This document shows positions 33,984 to 43,609 of a stretch of DNA of 64,000 nucleotides, in pieces. The stretch comes from Lacihabitans sp. CS3-21 (GTDB lineage: Bacteria > Bacteroidota > Bacteroidia > Cytophagales > Spirosomataceae): positions 1 to 64,000 of the forward strand of contig NZ_RJUD01000006.1 in the NCBI RefSeq assembly GCF_024343675.1, written 5' to 3'. The translations under genes and the position numbers were made by a program. The first letter of the stretch is position 1. Each line of letters starts with the position of its first letter. The notes below the pieces were generated by a model, which was given only the letters and a program-made list of their open reading frames with translations, did no database searches and was not told the DNA's origin.

Positions 33984-36732
33984 AGTTTAGTGTTTTTTCG
34001 GTTGCGGGTACGCCCTTGCTCATCCATTCGGGTATAGGGGCGTCTTTTAGGTAATAATCAAAATATTGCGACATCCGCAGCGACCAATCTTTGCGGTTTT
34101 TGCGTTGCGTCAAACCATGTTTTTCGCCATTATAGTTGAGCATCCACACAGGTTTACCGAGCCTTTTAAGTCCCATAAACATCTCTATGCCCTGGTACCA
34201 TGGTACAGCACCATCGTCGTCGTTGTGCATCATCAGCACGGGTGTTTTTACATTTGGAAGGTAAAACAATGGCGAGTTTTCGAGATATTTTTTTGGGTTA
34301 TCCCACAGTGTAAGGCCTATTCTCGACTGCGTCCGTTCGTATTGTGCTTGGCGAGAGTTGCCTGTTTCCCATCTGATGCCACCGTAGGCACTGGTCATAT
34401 TGGCTACAGGTGCTCCAGCTTCAGCCGCTCTGAAAATATTGGTTTTGGTTACTAACCAAGCTATTTGATACCCACCCCAGCTGTGGCCTTGAACCCCCAG
34501 ACGGGTGCTATCCACAAATCCCATTTCTATTACTTTCTTTATGCCTGGCAATATACAATCGTAGGCACTTTGGCCTGGTTGACCAGTTTTGTAAACAATA
34601 TCTGGCACAAACACACAGTAGCCATTGCTAGGGTAATAGGAGAAATTGATGCTCGATCGAGCAGGCTGAGGTACATTATAACGGTAGATTTGATCCGACA
34701 TTTTTTCATAAAAGTACGTAATCATCGGGTACTTTTTGCTTGGGTCAAAGTTGGCAGGTTTGTAAAGAATTCCTTCCAAATCTTTGTTATCAAGCGATTG
34801 GTATTTTATCATTTCGGCAGTACCCCAGTTGATGTTCTCTTGCTGTGGATTAGCTGTGCTTACTTTTCTAACTTCTTTAAAATCAACACCTTTGCTATGC
34901 TGTAAGTCAGGAAAAACCTCGAAGTTTTCTTGGGTAAAAACCAAGTCTGAACTTTCTTTGGCTTTGATAATTTTTGGAGAAAAATAAAACTTATCAAACA
35001 TTACCAATTCTGGAATTGCATTTTCAGTAATACTCAATGTCGCATAGCCCGACTCCATGGTTTTTTGATTGAATACATGAAGTAAGATTACGTTTTTGGT
35101 ATCAATCTGCGTTTCTTTTTCGTCCAATGAAATGTATCGGTAGCTAAGATTATTTTCTCTGCCATTGGTCAGCCGTTTCCTTTCCGAAGGTTTTGAGAGA
35201 TTTACGGCCCAAATATCATATTTGTCATATATCCACACTTGGTCATCGTCTTTGGTAAAGCCGGCCATGCCGTAGCTGCTTGGTTCATCGGGATGGTCGT
35301 CGTCGGCTTTGTCAGAGAAATTTACATCGTCTGTGAGTTTGTAAGTTTTTTGGTTTCGAACCTGATAGGCAAACCATGCAGTGTCTTCCAAGGCATACCA
35401 AACCACAAATTTGCCATCTGGTGACATATGAAGGTCAGTCACTCGTTTATTTTCAAAAACCAGCTTTCGATTTTCAGTTTTGCTTGAAACCGTAAAGGCG
35501 TCTATTGGTGGATTAAAAAGCCAGTGTTGATAGGCATATTTTTCGGAAGCCAAAAGTAGCATTTCTTCTTCATTGGCTGTTTTGGTAAGACTTATTTCAG
35601 GAAAATCTGGATTTGCCAATTGAACAGTTTTCTGTGTTTTTATGTCAAAAACGGCCAAATAACTTTTTTTAAGGTCGTTTTTGAGGTTGGCCAACTGTTG
35701 TGGCATCAGGCGGTTATCTTTCCAATTCCACACATCTAAGCTCACAATGTCTTCTTCGAGCTTGGTGGTATCTTTTATGATTCCTCGAGGTGTTTTTCCG
35801 AAAAACAATTTACTTCCATCTTTTGAGAATTTAGGTTCGAAGTCCGTACTGATAAGTGGTAAATTGGCGTTTGTAGGCGTAAGTGTATCGCCTATCAGTT
35901 TTGGTTCTTCGGTGTTTTTCCAAAAATATAATGTATGGTTTTTTGTCAAAGATTTTTTGGTAGTATCGGGGTCGAGGATTGTGGCCCAAAGTTGGCCATC
36001 TTCAGAGCTGATAAGTTGTTTATATGTGCCTTTTACTTCTGTCAAAAGTTTGGTTTTTTGATCAGTTGTGGAGAATGAATACAAACCAGCTTTCATGGTG
36101 CTATCTTTTCCGGTGGTTGCAAAAGTCAAAATTTGCCCTGTGGGATCAAACTGGTATTTATAAACAAAAGGAAACTTATGTAAAGCGTTGTTTTTTAAAC
36201 TATAAACTTGCAAAGTACTGCCGTTTTCTTCACTTTCCTTTTTGGTTTTTTTTACTTTGGAGGAGGTATCTTTTTTGGTTTCTGGATAGCTCAGAAATGC
36301 CAGCCAATCATTTGATTTTTCGGGGAAAATAAAACTCTTTATGTTACCAAATTTTATGGTTTCGAAGGTCGTAAAACTGTGTATGCCAATGCTGTCTTTT
36401 GGCATGTCTTCTTTCTTCTTTTTTGCCAATTTAGCAGCTTTTACAATACTTTTTGATGGAGAAATCTTGTAAGCACCCCACTGTGAATCTTGGCTCAGCC
36501 AAAGATCAGAGGCACGTTCAACGGTATCAATTGCATTGCCCAATAATGGATATAGAATGAGCTTATTATCACCGTCTTGAGGGCTAAGTACATAAGCTAC
36601 CCAGTGCCCGTTTGGGGTTATTTTTGTTTCAGATATAGCTTTCCAAGCGTCGTAGTCGGAATGTTGTAAGGGTCGTTTTTGGGCAAAAATACCCGTAGAT
36701 AGCAATAGTAAGAAAAATAATGTCTGTTTCAT
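33964..36732 (-). CDS. Secreted S9-family (prolyl oligopeptidase-type) serine peptidase
   Basis: 922 residues with a signal peptide ending at FAQ. The N-terminal ~650 residues form a beta-propeller of the DPP/POP kind; the C-terminal part is an alpha/beta hydrolase with catalytic Ser in GVQGHSWGGYQIAW, Asp in HNDDDGAVPW and His in GEKHGLTQR. It should cut short peptides in the periplasm, often after proline or Ala; specificity is not readable. First gene of a two-gene operon with the K+ channel. Confidence 0.92.
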   Translation of the reverse strand: MKQTLFFLLLLSTGIFAQKRPLQHSDYDAWKAISETKITPNGHWVAYVLSPQDGDNKLILYPLLGNAIDTVERASDLWLSQDSQWGAYKISPSKSIVKAAKLAKKKKEDMPKDSIGIHSFTTFETIKFGNIKSFIFPEKSNDWLAFLSYPETKKDTSSKVKKTKKESEENGSTLQVYSLKNNALHKFPFVYKYQFDPTGQILTFATTGKDSTMKAGLYSFSTTDQKTKLLTEVKGTYKQLISSEDGQLWATILDPDTTKKSLTKNHTLYFWKNTEEPKLIGDTLTPTNANLPLISTDFEPKFSKDGSKLFFGKTPRGIIKDTTKLEEDIVSLDVWNWKDNRLMPQQLANLKNDLKKSYLAVFDIKTQKTVQLANPDFPEISLTKTANEEEMLLLASEKYAYQHWLFNPPIDAFTVSSKTENRKLVFENKRVTDLHMSPDGKFVVWYALEDTAWFAYQVRNQKTYKLTDDVNFSDKADDDHPDEPSSYGMAGFTKDDDQVWIYDKYDIWAVNLSKPSERKRLTNGRENNLSYRYISLDEKETQIDTKNVILLHVFNQKTMESGYATLSITENAIPELVMFDKFYFSPKIIKAKESSDLVFTQENFEVFPDLQHSKGVDFKEVRKVSTANPQQENINWGTAEMIKYQSLDNKDLEGILYKPANFDPSKKYPMITYFYEKMSDQIYRYNVPQPARSSINFSYYPSNGYCVFVPDIVYKTGQPGQSAYDCILPGIKKVIEMGFVDSTRLGVQGHSWGGYQIAWLVTKTNIFRAAEAGAPVANMTSAYGGIRWETGNSRQAQYERTQSRIGLTLWDNPKKYLENSPLFYLPNVKTPVLMMHNDDDGAVPWYQGIEMFMGLKRLGKPVWMLNYNGEKHGLTQRKNRKDWSLRMSQYFDYYLKDAPIPEWMSKGVPATEKTLNYGLKLD

Positions 36733-36816
36733 TTAGGCGTATAGGCTCAAGCCAGTTAAAGGACTTTCCAAATATAGCAAAAAAATGCTTTGGGCTAAAC
36801 CACAGACTATACCTTT

Positions 36817-38007
36817 TTATTGCAACTTGAGCGTAACAATGCTGATAACCGCCAAAACAATGGCTACAATCCAAAATCTCGTTACGATTTTGGCCTCGTG
36901 GTAGCCTTTTTTCTGGAAATGGTGGTGCAGCGGTGACATCAACAAGAGTCGATTTTGTTTGGCATATTCCAGCCCTCTTCTGCGTTTTTGGTATTTAAAA
37001 TAACTCACTTGCAGTATTACCGAGATGTTTTCAGCCAAGAAAATGCCACACATCAATGGAATCATCAGCTCTTTTCTTAGTATTAAAGCCAATGTAGCAA
37101 TGACACTGCCGAGCATCAAGCTGCCGGTATCGCCCATAAAAACCGAAGCAGGGTAGGAGTTGTACCACAGAAAACCTATGCAGGCACCTAGAAAGGCTGC
37201 ACAAAATATTACCACCTCCCCAGAATTAGGAATGAGCATGATATTCAAATATTCAGCAAAGACTTTGTTGCCAGATAAATAAGCAAAGACTGCAAGCGTT
37301 AGTCCAATAATAGCCGAGGTGCCAGCCGCTAGGCCGTCTATGCCATCGGTGATGTTGGCGGCGTTAGACACTGCTGTGATGATAAACACACAGATAAAAA
37401 CGTAAGGCAACCAAGCTAAGCTTGCGGGTAGATAACTTGAAAGTATGTCGTAGTCAAGAAGGTTATTTTTTAAGAAAGGGACAGTTGTAGTGAGCGACTG
37501 CTTATCTATGAATCCATTGGTGCCGAACTCTCTGATTTTCACGTTATTGTTGAAGTATAGGGTCAGGCCTACTATCAAGCCCAAGCCTACTTGGCCAATG
37601 ATTTTGAAAGTGCCTTTTAAGCCTTCTTTATCTTTTTTGAAAACCTTGATATAATCATCTGCAAAGCCTATCATGGTGGTCCAAAGGGTGGCCACTATGA
37701 GCAAGATGATATATACATTGTCGAGCCTAGCAAACAGCAAAACTGGAATCATCAACGAAGCTAAAATGATGAAACCTCCCATGGTAGGCGTACCTTTTTT
37801 CTCCAATTGACCCGTTAGACCCAGGTCTCTGATACTTTCGCCGACCTGCAACATCTGGAGTTTGCGGATGATGGGTTTTCCGTAAATAGCGGCTATCAAG
37901 AGCGATAGAATTGTGGCCGCCGAAGCTCTGAACGAAATGTAACGAAACACACCCGCACCAGGAAAATCAAAGGCGTGGTCGAGGTAGCTGAAAAGGTAGT
38001 AAAGCAT
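36817..38007 (-). CDS. mraY: Phospho-N-acetylmuramoyl-pentapeptide transferase
   Basis: 396 residues from ATG 38007 ([21 protein letters not shown]); the longer frame to 38082 uses an atypical leader. Ten membrane helices with the family's catalytic Asp motifs [31 protein letters not shown] and the [11 protein letters not shown] loop. It makes lipid I from UDP-MurNAc-pentapeptide and undecaprenyl phosphate. It is normally inside the dcw cluster between murE/murF and murD, but here it stands alone between an S9 peptidase and a hypothetical lipoprotein. It is also longer than the ~360 residues of E. coli, with an insert around residues 160-190 as in other Bacteroidetes. Confidence 0.96.
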   Translation of the reverse strand: MLYYLFSYLDHAFDFPGAGVFRYISFRASAATILSLLIAAIYGKPIIRKLQMLQVGESIRDLGLTGQLEKKGTPTMGGFIILASLMIPVLLFARLDNVYIILLIVATLWTTMIGFADDYIKVFKKDKEGLKGTFKIIGQVGLGLIVGLTLYFNNNVKIREFGTNGFIDKQSLTTTVPFLKNNLLDYDILSSYLPASLAWLPYVFICVFIITAVSNAANITDGIDGLAAGTSAIIGLTLAVFAYLSGNKVFAEYLNIMLIPNSGEVVIFCAAFLGACIGFLWYNSYPASVFMGDTGSLMLGSVIATLALILRKELMIPLMCGIFLAENISVILQVSYFKYQKRRRGLEYAKQNRLLLMSPLHHHFQKKGYHEAKIVTRFWIVAIVLAVISIVTLKLQ

Positions 38008-38120
38008 TGTTTTAGGGGTATAATAGTCTTGCGAAGCAAAGATAAATGAATTTTTTGGCAAAAGTCTAAACCATCTCTGCAAGAATATTTTTTGTAAATT
38101 TTACAAGCACATAATCTAAC

Positions 38121-38900
38121 TCAAATCTCCTTCACCCCACTAACACCCAAAGTCTCGAAATACACTTTCCAATAGTCACTAACGTTGGGGTTGTTTTCTT
38201 TGGAGGAGCTGTTGGGTGAGAAAGGCAAAATGATAGAAATTTGGGCATTGGTGAGGTTATATAGTTTGTAGTTTTCGGCATCAGTTTTTGCCCATTCCTG
38301 AGCTTGGTCGTGGCTGATGGGAGCTATTTTATGAAAGTCTCTCCCGTTTTTAATACTTTCTACCATATCGGAGAAATAATAGGCTTTTACGTCTTTTTTG
38401 CCATTTAAGGCTTCAGATAATAATGGTATTGAAGCGGAAATATTGGTTTCAAGGTTGGACGCTCCTGCGTTTTTTTCAAGCATTTTCTGTACGGCCAGAT
38501 CAAGAATCATTCGGCGTTCTTTGCCTATGCTCATGTCATAGTTCGTTTGTGCAGCTTCCAAATCCGTGGCGTTTAATCCTTCCGAACTTTCCTTGGTAGT
38601 ACGTGCTGAAAGCGATAAAACCTTGGCTTTGGCGGTATTTTCGTGTATGTAATATATCTCAAATACGTCCCCTTCTGTCTGAATGTTTTGGTCGATAAGT
38701 GCTTTCAGTGCCGACTGGTATTTGGTACGAACAAAGGCATCGTCTACGTTTACACTTTGGGTTTTATCGAAAAAAACCAATGTGTGATTGTTCTTCTTTT
38801 CAGATACAGTGGAAGTGGTGGCAGCATCTTTTTCTGTTTCGGAAGAGCCACAGGAAAGTAAGGCAATGCTAGTTGCTAAAGTAATTATAAGCTTTTTCAT
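38121..38900 (-). CDS. Hypothetical lipoprotein, possible VWA-like fold
   Basis: 259 residues. Signal sequence with lipobox ALLSCG (Cys17), a Ser/Thr/Glu linker, then HTLVFFDKTQSVNV, which resembles the first strand and metal-site loop (DxSxS-like, here DKTQS) of von Willebrand A domains. Helices follow, then VKAYYFSDMVES, which could be the later VWA strand with its Asp. The match is weak and the MIDAS residues are not all in place. 113 bases before mraY on the same strand. No function can be given. The 240 bases upstream (38901-39140) hold no gene. Confidence 0.65.
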   Translation of the reverse strand: MKKLIITLATSIALLSCGSSETEKDAATTSTVSEKKNNHTLVFFDKTQSVNVDDAFVRTKYQSALKALIDQNIQTEGDVFEIYYIHENTAKAKVLSLSARTTKESSEGLNATDLEAAQTNYDMSIGKERRMILDLAVQKMLEKNAGASNLETNISASIPLLSEALNGKKDVKAYYFSDMVESIKNGRDFHKIAPISHDQAQEWAKTDAENYKLYNLTNAQISIILPFSPNSSSKENNPNVSDYWKVYFETLGVSGVKEI

Positions 38901-39140
38901 CGAATGAGGTTTGTATAAAAATTATCAACGACAAATTTATTGAAAAATTGGTGATGGTTTGTTATTTCATTGAAAATTGCATTATCAATTCCAAATTGTT
39001 TTAGTCCCACATACCCGTTCCTATTTTAAAGGTATGGGTTGTGTAATGTCTGTACTCACACGTACATAGGATCAATAGGAAATATAATTTGAAAACGAAT
39101 CCTAAATACAAACCAATCTTATAAATCTTAGCCAAGGCAA

Positions 39141-39983
39141 TTACGAGTACCTCTCAAACTTATCCCAATTTGGTGGGCGTTTTTCTAGAAATGCATTTCT
39201 GCCTTCTTGTGCTTCTTCGGTCATATATCCAAGTCGGGTGGCTTCTCCAGCAAATATCTGTTGACCTACAAGGCCGTCGTCTATTAGATTAAATGCAAAT
39301 TTGAGCATTCTAATCGCCATGGGGCTTTTTTGTAATATTTCCTGAGCCCATTGGTAGGCGGTGTCTTCTAGCTCGGCATGAGGTACTACCGCATTTACCA
39401 TGCCCATTTCCAATGCTTCTTGTGCATTATAATTTCTGCCCAAAAAGAAAATTTCACGTGCTTTTTTTTGTCCTATTTGTCGTGCTAAATATGCCGAACC
39501 ATATCCAGCATCATAGCTGGCCACGTTGGCGTCCGTTTGTTTGAATATGGCATGTTCTTTACTTGCCAAGGATAAATCACAAACTACATGAAGGCTATGA
39601 CCACCACCTACAGCCCAGCCCGTTACTACGGCAATTACGGGTTTGGTCATGAATCTAATTTGACGTTGAACCTCTAAAATGTTTAATCTATCACGGCCAT
39701 CTTCAGCACGGTATCCGCCTTTTTGACGGGCGTTTTGGTCTCCTCCTGAACAGAAAGCCCAGCCGCCGTCTTTTGAAGAAGGACCTTCTCCTGACAGCAA
39801 AACTACGCCCACTTTGGGGTCGTGGGTGGCATCTTCAAAGGCATCGTAAAGTTCGAAAGTAGTTTTTGGCCTAAAAGCGTTTCTGATGTCTGGTCTATTA
39901 AATGCTATTCGGGCAACGCCATTGCACTTTTTGTAGGTGATATCTTCGTATTCTTTTACGGTTACCCAGTTTATTGTCGACAT
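39141..39983 (-). CDS. menB: 1,4-dihydroxy-2-naphthoyl-CoA synthase
   Basis: 280 residues of the crotonase fold. ARIAFNRPDIRNAFRPKT, the FCSGGDQNARQKGGY loop, TGWAVGGGHSLHVVCDLSLAS and the C-terminal RPPNWDKFERYS are typical of MenB. It closes the second ring of menaquinone from O-succinylbenzoyl-CoA, so the organism respires with menaquinone. Other men genes are not in the window. It begins 28 bases after the stop of an AraC-type regulator gene, which is unusual for a housekeeping menaquinone gene. Confidence 0.95.
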   Translation of the reverse strand: MSTINWVTVKEYEDITYKKCNGVARIAFNRPDIRNAFRPKTTFELYDAFEDATHDPKVGVVLLSGEGPSSKDGGWAFCSGGDQNARQKGGYRAEDGRDRLNILEVQRQIRFMTKPVIAVVTGWAVGGGHSLHVVCDLSLASKEHAIFKQTDANVASYDAGYGSAYLARQIGQKKAREIFFLGRNYNAQEALEMGMVNAVVPHAELEDTAYQWAQEILQKSPMAIRMLKFAFNLIDDGLVGQQIFAGEATRLGYMTEEAQEGRNAFLEKRPPNWDKFERYS

Positions 39984-40011
39984 TTTCGGTATTCTATTTT
40001 TTATTACAAAT

Positions 40012-40872
40012 CTAATTTAATGTACCCACAAATAAAACTTCTTTTCGGTAGTCACGAGGACTTTTGTTTTTGAAGTGCTTGAAAGTTTTGTTGAAATGAG
40101 AAATATTGTTGAAGCCACTTTCAAAGCAAATATCTGAAATACCCATGTTGGTATGTAGCAATTTACAGGCATTATTTATCCTGAATTCATTTACGAAGTC
40201 AGTAAAAGTCATGTGTGTCATTTTTTTGAAATACCTGCAAAACGACGGTACCGTAAGATTGGCTACCTCAGCAATATCTTCTATTTTGATGTCTTTGGTG
40301 TAGTTTTCTTCAACATAACTGTAAATCCGATTGATGCGTTCCTCGTCTTGATGGCGGAAATCGTATCTTGAATCTCGGCTATTGAGAATTTTGAATTCTG
40401 TAGATTGTGAAAGTATTTTCAGAATTTCTAAAAGCGAAATCAATCTGTCAAGACCGGTCAATTGAGTGAGGTTTTCCATTTTTTGAGCAACCTGCTGACG
40501 GGTTTTTCCAGTAAAAGAAATACCGAAAATGGCTCGCTCGAAGAGTTTCCTGATACCTTCCATTTCGGGGATCGACATAAAATCATTGCCTAAGAAAATA
40601 TCTTTGAGCTGGACGATGATTTCTTCGTGCTCGCCAATTACACCATAACCTAAGCCAGTATGTGGTAGGTTAGGTCCCAAAAACATCACTTCGCCTTCTT
40701 GATACTCACCAAGGTGATTGCCAATGTGAAGTTTCCCAGATCCTTTTTTTACATAAATGATTTCGTACTCGGGGTGTTGATGCCAAAAAAATTTGTCGTT
40801 TTCTGACCGCCAGTTTATCAATTTAAACGAACTTCCGCTATCTGGGGCAATAATTTCAAACTCAACTTTCAT
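40012..40872 (-). CDS. AraC-family transcriptional regulator with cupin sensor domain
   Basis: 286 residues. The N-terminal cupin domain has FFWHQHPEYEIIYVKKGSGKLHIGNH...MFLGPNLPHTG, with a possible metal site (HQH...E...H). The C-terminal ~100 residues are the two HTH motifs of AraC (IKIEDIAEVANLTVPSFCRYFKKMTHMTFTDFVNEFRINNACKLL ... GFNNISHFNKTFKHFKNKSPRDYRKE). It probably senses a sugar or other small molecule. It is followed by menB after 28 bases. Confidence 0.9.
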   Translation of the reverse strand: MKVEFEIIAPDSGSSFKLINWRSENDKFFWHQHPEYEIIYVKKGSGKLHIGNHLGEYQEGEVMFLGPNLPHTGLGYGVIGEHEEIIVQLKDIFLGNDFMSIPEMEGIRKLFERAIFGISFTGKTRQQVAQKMENLTQLTGLDRLISLLEILKILSQSTEFKILNSRDSRYDFRHQDEERINRIYSYVEENYTKDIKIEDIAEVANLTVPSFCRYFKKMTHMTFTDFVNEFRINNACKLLHTNMGISDICFESGFNNISHFNKTFKHFKNKSPRDYRKEVLFVGTLN

Positions 40873-40969
40873 GCTTGATTAACATCTGTGTTTACCTATT
40901 CTCTAATATGATGTTAATATAGAACAAGTATTGGAAAATTCTGTAATAGTTTTATGATTTTTTTTGGTG

Positions 40970-41076
40970 CAATTTTGCATTGCAATTATTAGAAAGCGGA
41001 AACTTTCTAAGACGATATTACTTGAAAGACCTAAAATGATTAGAAGTAACGAGAACTAGATTTTCGTTACTTTTTT
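40970..41076 (+). ncRNA. Candidate small RNA antisense to the end of rdgB
   Basis: Between the minus-strand AraC and rdgB genes the plus strand holds CAATTTTG (40970-40977, one base off a -7 element), a hairpin TTAGAAAG/CTTTCTAA (40989-41010) and a hairpin AAGTAACG/CGTTACTT (41044-41072) followed by six T including stem bases. This looks like a ~95-base RNA with its own terminator on the strand that has no gene. No -33 element is clear, so it remains a guess. Confidence 0.3.
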
Positions 41077-41654
41077 GTTTTTAAGTGCTCCAGGAGACGA
41101 TTTATGGCGTTTGCTCTATGGCTCATTTGATTTTTAAGGTCTGCTGGCATTTCTGCAAATGTTTTCTCAAAACCATCAGGTACAAAAACTGGGTCATATC
41201 CGAATCCTTCATCCCCACGAAGCTCCTTTGTTATTTTACCCGAAACATGGCCTTCAAAAGCATAATGTTTATCGTCTAATATTAAGGTTATAACAGTTCT
41301 GAATCTTGCTTCTCGGTTTTCTATTCCGTCGAGTTCTAAGAGCAGTTTCTCTATATTTGCTTGGTGATTGGTGGGCTCACCTGCGTAACGAGCTGAATAA
41401 ACACCTGGACGGTTGTCCAAGGCTTCTACTTCCAAACCAGAGTCGTCGGCTATTACATTTACGCCATATAAGTTATGTATGTAGTCTGCTTTTATTCTAG
41501 AGTTTTCTTCAAAGGTGGTGCCGTATTCTTCTATATCATCTTCACAACCAATGTCTTTCATGGTTATGATCAAGAAAGTGTCTCCCAGCATTTTCTGTAG
41601 TTCAACTATCTTATGGGCATTGTTGGATGCTAGACAGATTTCGATTTTTTCCAT
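41067..41654 (-). CDS. rdgB: XTP/dITP diphosphatase (RdgB/HAM1)
   Basis: 195 residues. ICLASNNAHKIVELQKML at the N-terminus, VIADDSGLEVEALDNRPGVYSARYAG in the middle and GEGFGYDPVF (here DEGFGYDPVFVPDGFEKTFAEM) are the family signatures. It hydrolyses ITP, dITP and XTP to keep deaminated purines out of nucleic acids. Its stop codon overlaps the terminator hairpin of the candidate plus-strand RNA. prfA precedes it by 47 bases on the same strand, so they may be cotranscribed. Confidence 0.95.
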   Translation of the reverse strand: MEKIEICLASNNAHKIVELQKMLGDTFLIITMKDIGCEDDIEEYGTTFEENSRIKADYIHNLYGVNVIADDSGLEVEALDNRPGVYSARYAGEPTNHQANIEKLLLELDGIENREARFRTVITLILDDKHYAFEGHVSGKITKELRGDEGFGYDPVFVPDGFEKTFAEMPADLKNQMSHRANAINRLLEHLKTKK

Positions 41655-41701
41655 GAATTAAGTTAAAAGAATTGGGAAGATATAAGATAATATATTGAAA
41701 T

Positions 41702-42775
41702 TTATGCCACGCCTTCTTTCATTTTATCGGCATTTTCGGCAATTCTTAGTTTTTCAATGAATTCACCCACTTGGCCTTCCATCACGGTTGGAAGATTGTA
41801 AACCGTAAAACCTATACGATGGTCGGTTACTCGGCCTTGTGGATAATTGTAGGTTCTGATTTTATCTGACCTATCGCCCGAACCCACCATAGATTTGCGG
41901 TCGCCAGCAATGGCTTCGTTATGTTTGGCGAGTTCCATTTCGTATATTCTTGACCTCAATACGGTCATGGCTTTGTCGAAGTTTTTGATTTGTGAACGCT
42001 CGTCTTGGCACTGTACGACTACGCCAGTAGGTATATGTGTCACACGAACTGCGGAGTAGGTAGTATTAACTGATTGGCCACCAGCTCCTGACGAACAATA
42101 GGTGTCTTTTCTTATGTCTGACATATTTATTTGCACGTCCACTTCGTCGGCTTCGGGTAGAACCGCTACAGTGGCAGCGGAGGTATGAATACGGCCTTGT
42201 GATTCGGTGGCTGGTACACGCTGTACGCGATGCACACCCGACTCAAACTTCAGTTTTCCATAAACGTCTTCTCCTTTTACGCTTACCACAATTTCTTTAT
42301 AACCACCTGAAGAGGCATCGGTAAAGTCCATCACCTGAAACTGCCATCCTTGCGTAACAGCGTAGCGTTGGTACATTCTGAACAAGTCTCCAGCAAAAAT
42401 TGCTGCCTCATCGCCACCTGTTCCGCCTCTTATTTCAAGAATACAATCTTTGCTGTCCATGGGGTCTTTCGGAATCAGCATTTCTTTTAATGACTCCTCT
42501 ATTGCCTCTTTTTTGGGTTGAAGTTCGTCTAACTCCATTTTGGCCATTTCACGCATTTCTTCGTCTTTTTCTGTGTTTAGAATTTGACGAGCTTCATCGA
42601 GGTTGGCCAATATGAGTTTATAGTTTTTATATTCTTCTACAACTTTTTCTAAGTCACGGTATTCCTTGCTAATTTTCTTGAATTTGTCCATATTAGACAC
42701 CACTTCGGGCATGGTTATCTGCTGCGAAACTTCTTCAAAACGCTCTTTTATTGACTCTAACTGTTCGATTAACAT
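41702..42775 (-). CDS. prfA: Peptide chain release factor 1
   Basis: 357 residues, full length. The GGQ motif lies in YCSSGAGGQSVNTTYSAVRVTHIPTG and the recognition loop includes VQRVPATESQGRIHTSAATVAVLPE. It ends translation at UAA and UAG. No programmed frameshift is seen, as expected for RF1. No hemK/prmC methyltransferase gene follows; rdgB does. Confidence 0.97.
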   Translation of the reverse strand: MLIEQLESIKERFEEVSQQITMPEVVSNMDKFKKISKEYRDLEKVVEEYKNYKLILANLDEARQILNTEKDEEMREMAKMELDELQPKKEAIEESLKEMLIPKDPMDSKDCILEIRGGTGGDEAAIFAGDLFRMYQRYAVTQGWQFQVMDFTDASSGGYKEIVVSVKGEDVYGKLKFESGVHRVQRVPATESQGRIHTSAATVAVLPEADEVDVQINMSDIRKDTYCSSGAGGQSVNTTYSAVRVTHIPTGVVVQCQDERSQIKNFDKAMTVLRSRIYEMELAKHNEAIAGDRKSMVGSGDRSDKIRTYNYPQGRVTDHRIGFTVYNLPTVMEGQVGEFIEKLRIAENADKMKEGVA

Positions 42776-42930
42776 GCTCTAAGATTTTTATAAATCGCTA
42801 CAAAAATAGGCAAAATTGTCGAATTCTACCCGATTTTTTGAATTCTTGGGTCCCAAAACATAGGTTTAGAAACCAGTAATTCGTCTTAGATTTAACCTAA
42901 ATTTGGGGCAAACGGTTCACTAAACCATCA

Positions 42931-43515
42931 TTAGTAGATACGCTGGTTTCTGATTCGACTGAGTGAATTCGGATGTACGTTGAGCAAAGACGCAATGTGT
43001 TTTAGCTTAACTTCTTTTCTGAATAAATGCGGTTTTTTTTCAAACAGAATTTCTTCTCGTTTCTGAGTTGGCCATATTTTCAATAAAAGCATATGTTCTC
43101 TAAAATCTTGGAGGTTTTTTTGATAAAGCACGTGTGTAACAGCGTTTATACTGGGTATTTCTACCAAAATAGTCTCGAGTTGCTGACGTGTGGTATACAA
43201 TATGTGAGAGTTTACAAGGGCTTCGACTTCTATTTTTGATGGCTCTCCAACCATAAAGCTGCCAGGGTCAAGAATAGCTTCTCCAACGCCTGTAATCCAA
43301 AGGGTATGTTCTTCATTGTTGTTGATGGTGTATTCTCTTAGCAGGCCTTTTGTTACAAATAGAACTAAATTAGAAGATTCTCCAAATATTATTGGTTTTG
43401 AGCCTTTTGGGAGAGGTTTTTCACTGAAAATTGAAACCAAATGCTTAAACTCATTTTTTGTAATTGGAGCTATAGTATTTACTAAGTCTTTTAATAAATT
43501 TTGTGAAAAGGTCAT
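42931..43515 (-). CDS. Crp/Fnr-family transcriptional regulator
   Basis: 194 residues. The N-terminal part is a cyclic-nucleotide-binding-like barrel (VLFVTKGLLREYTINNNEEHTLWITGVGEAILDPGSFMVGEPSKIEVEAL) without the cAMP-binding arginine motif, so another signal or none is likely. The C-terminus is a short HTH (VKLKHIASLLNVHPNSLSRIRNQR), shorter than in Crp. Bacteroidetes have many such proteins, of mostly unknown role. It is a single gene; the following gap to 43883 holds a terminator and a structured element. Confidence 0.85.
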   Translation of the reverse strand: MTFSQNLLKDLVNTIAPITKNEFKHLVSIFSEKPLPKGSKPIIFGESSNLVLFVTKGLLREYTINNNEEHTLWITGVGEAILDPGSFMVGEPSKIEVEALVNSHILYTTRQQLETILVEIPSINAVTHVLYQKNLQDFREHMLLLKIWPTQKREEILFEKKPHLFRKEVKLKHIASLLNVHPNSLSRIRNQRIY

Positions 43516-43550
43516 TCTCTTTAATTATATGTGAAATAGGAGTTTGATTC

Positions 43551-43583
43551 AAAAAAAAGACCCGAGAAAAACTTTCTCGAGTC
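43551..43583 (-). terminator. Terminator on the minus strand
   Basis: An 11-bp stem with one mismatch (43559-43569 with 43573-43583) followed on the minus strand by eight T. It lies 300 bases beyond the PBP4 gene and directly after the structured element at 43610-43680. Confidence 0.65.
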
Positions 43584-43609
43584 CTGTTTTGTCTGGATAA
43601 TTGGCGAAT

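Noticed and set aside
34465-34905. 146-residue plus-strand frame
   Set aside because: Antisense to the well-supported S9 peptidase gene.
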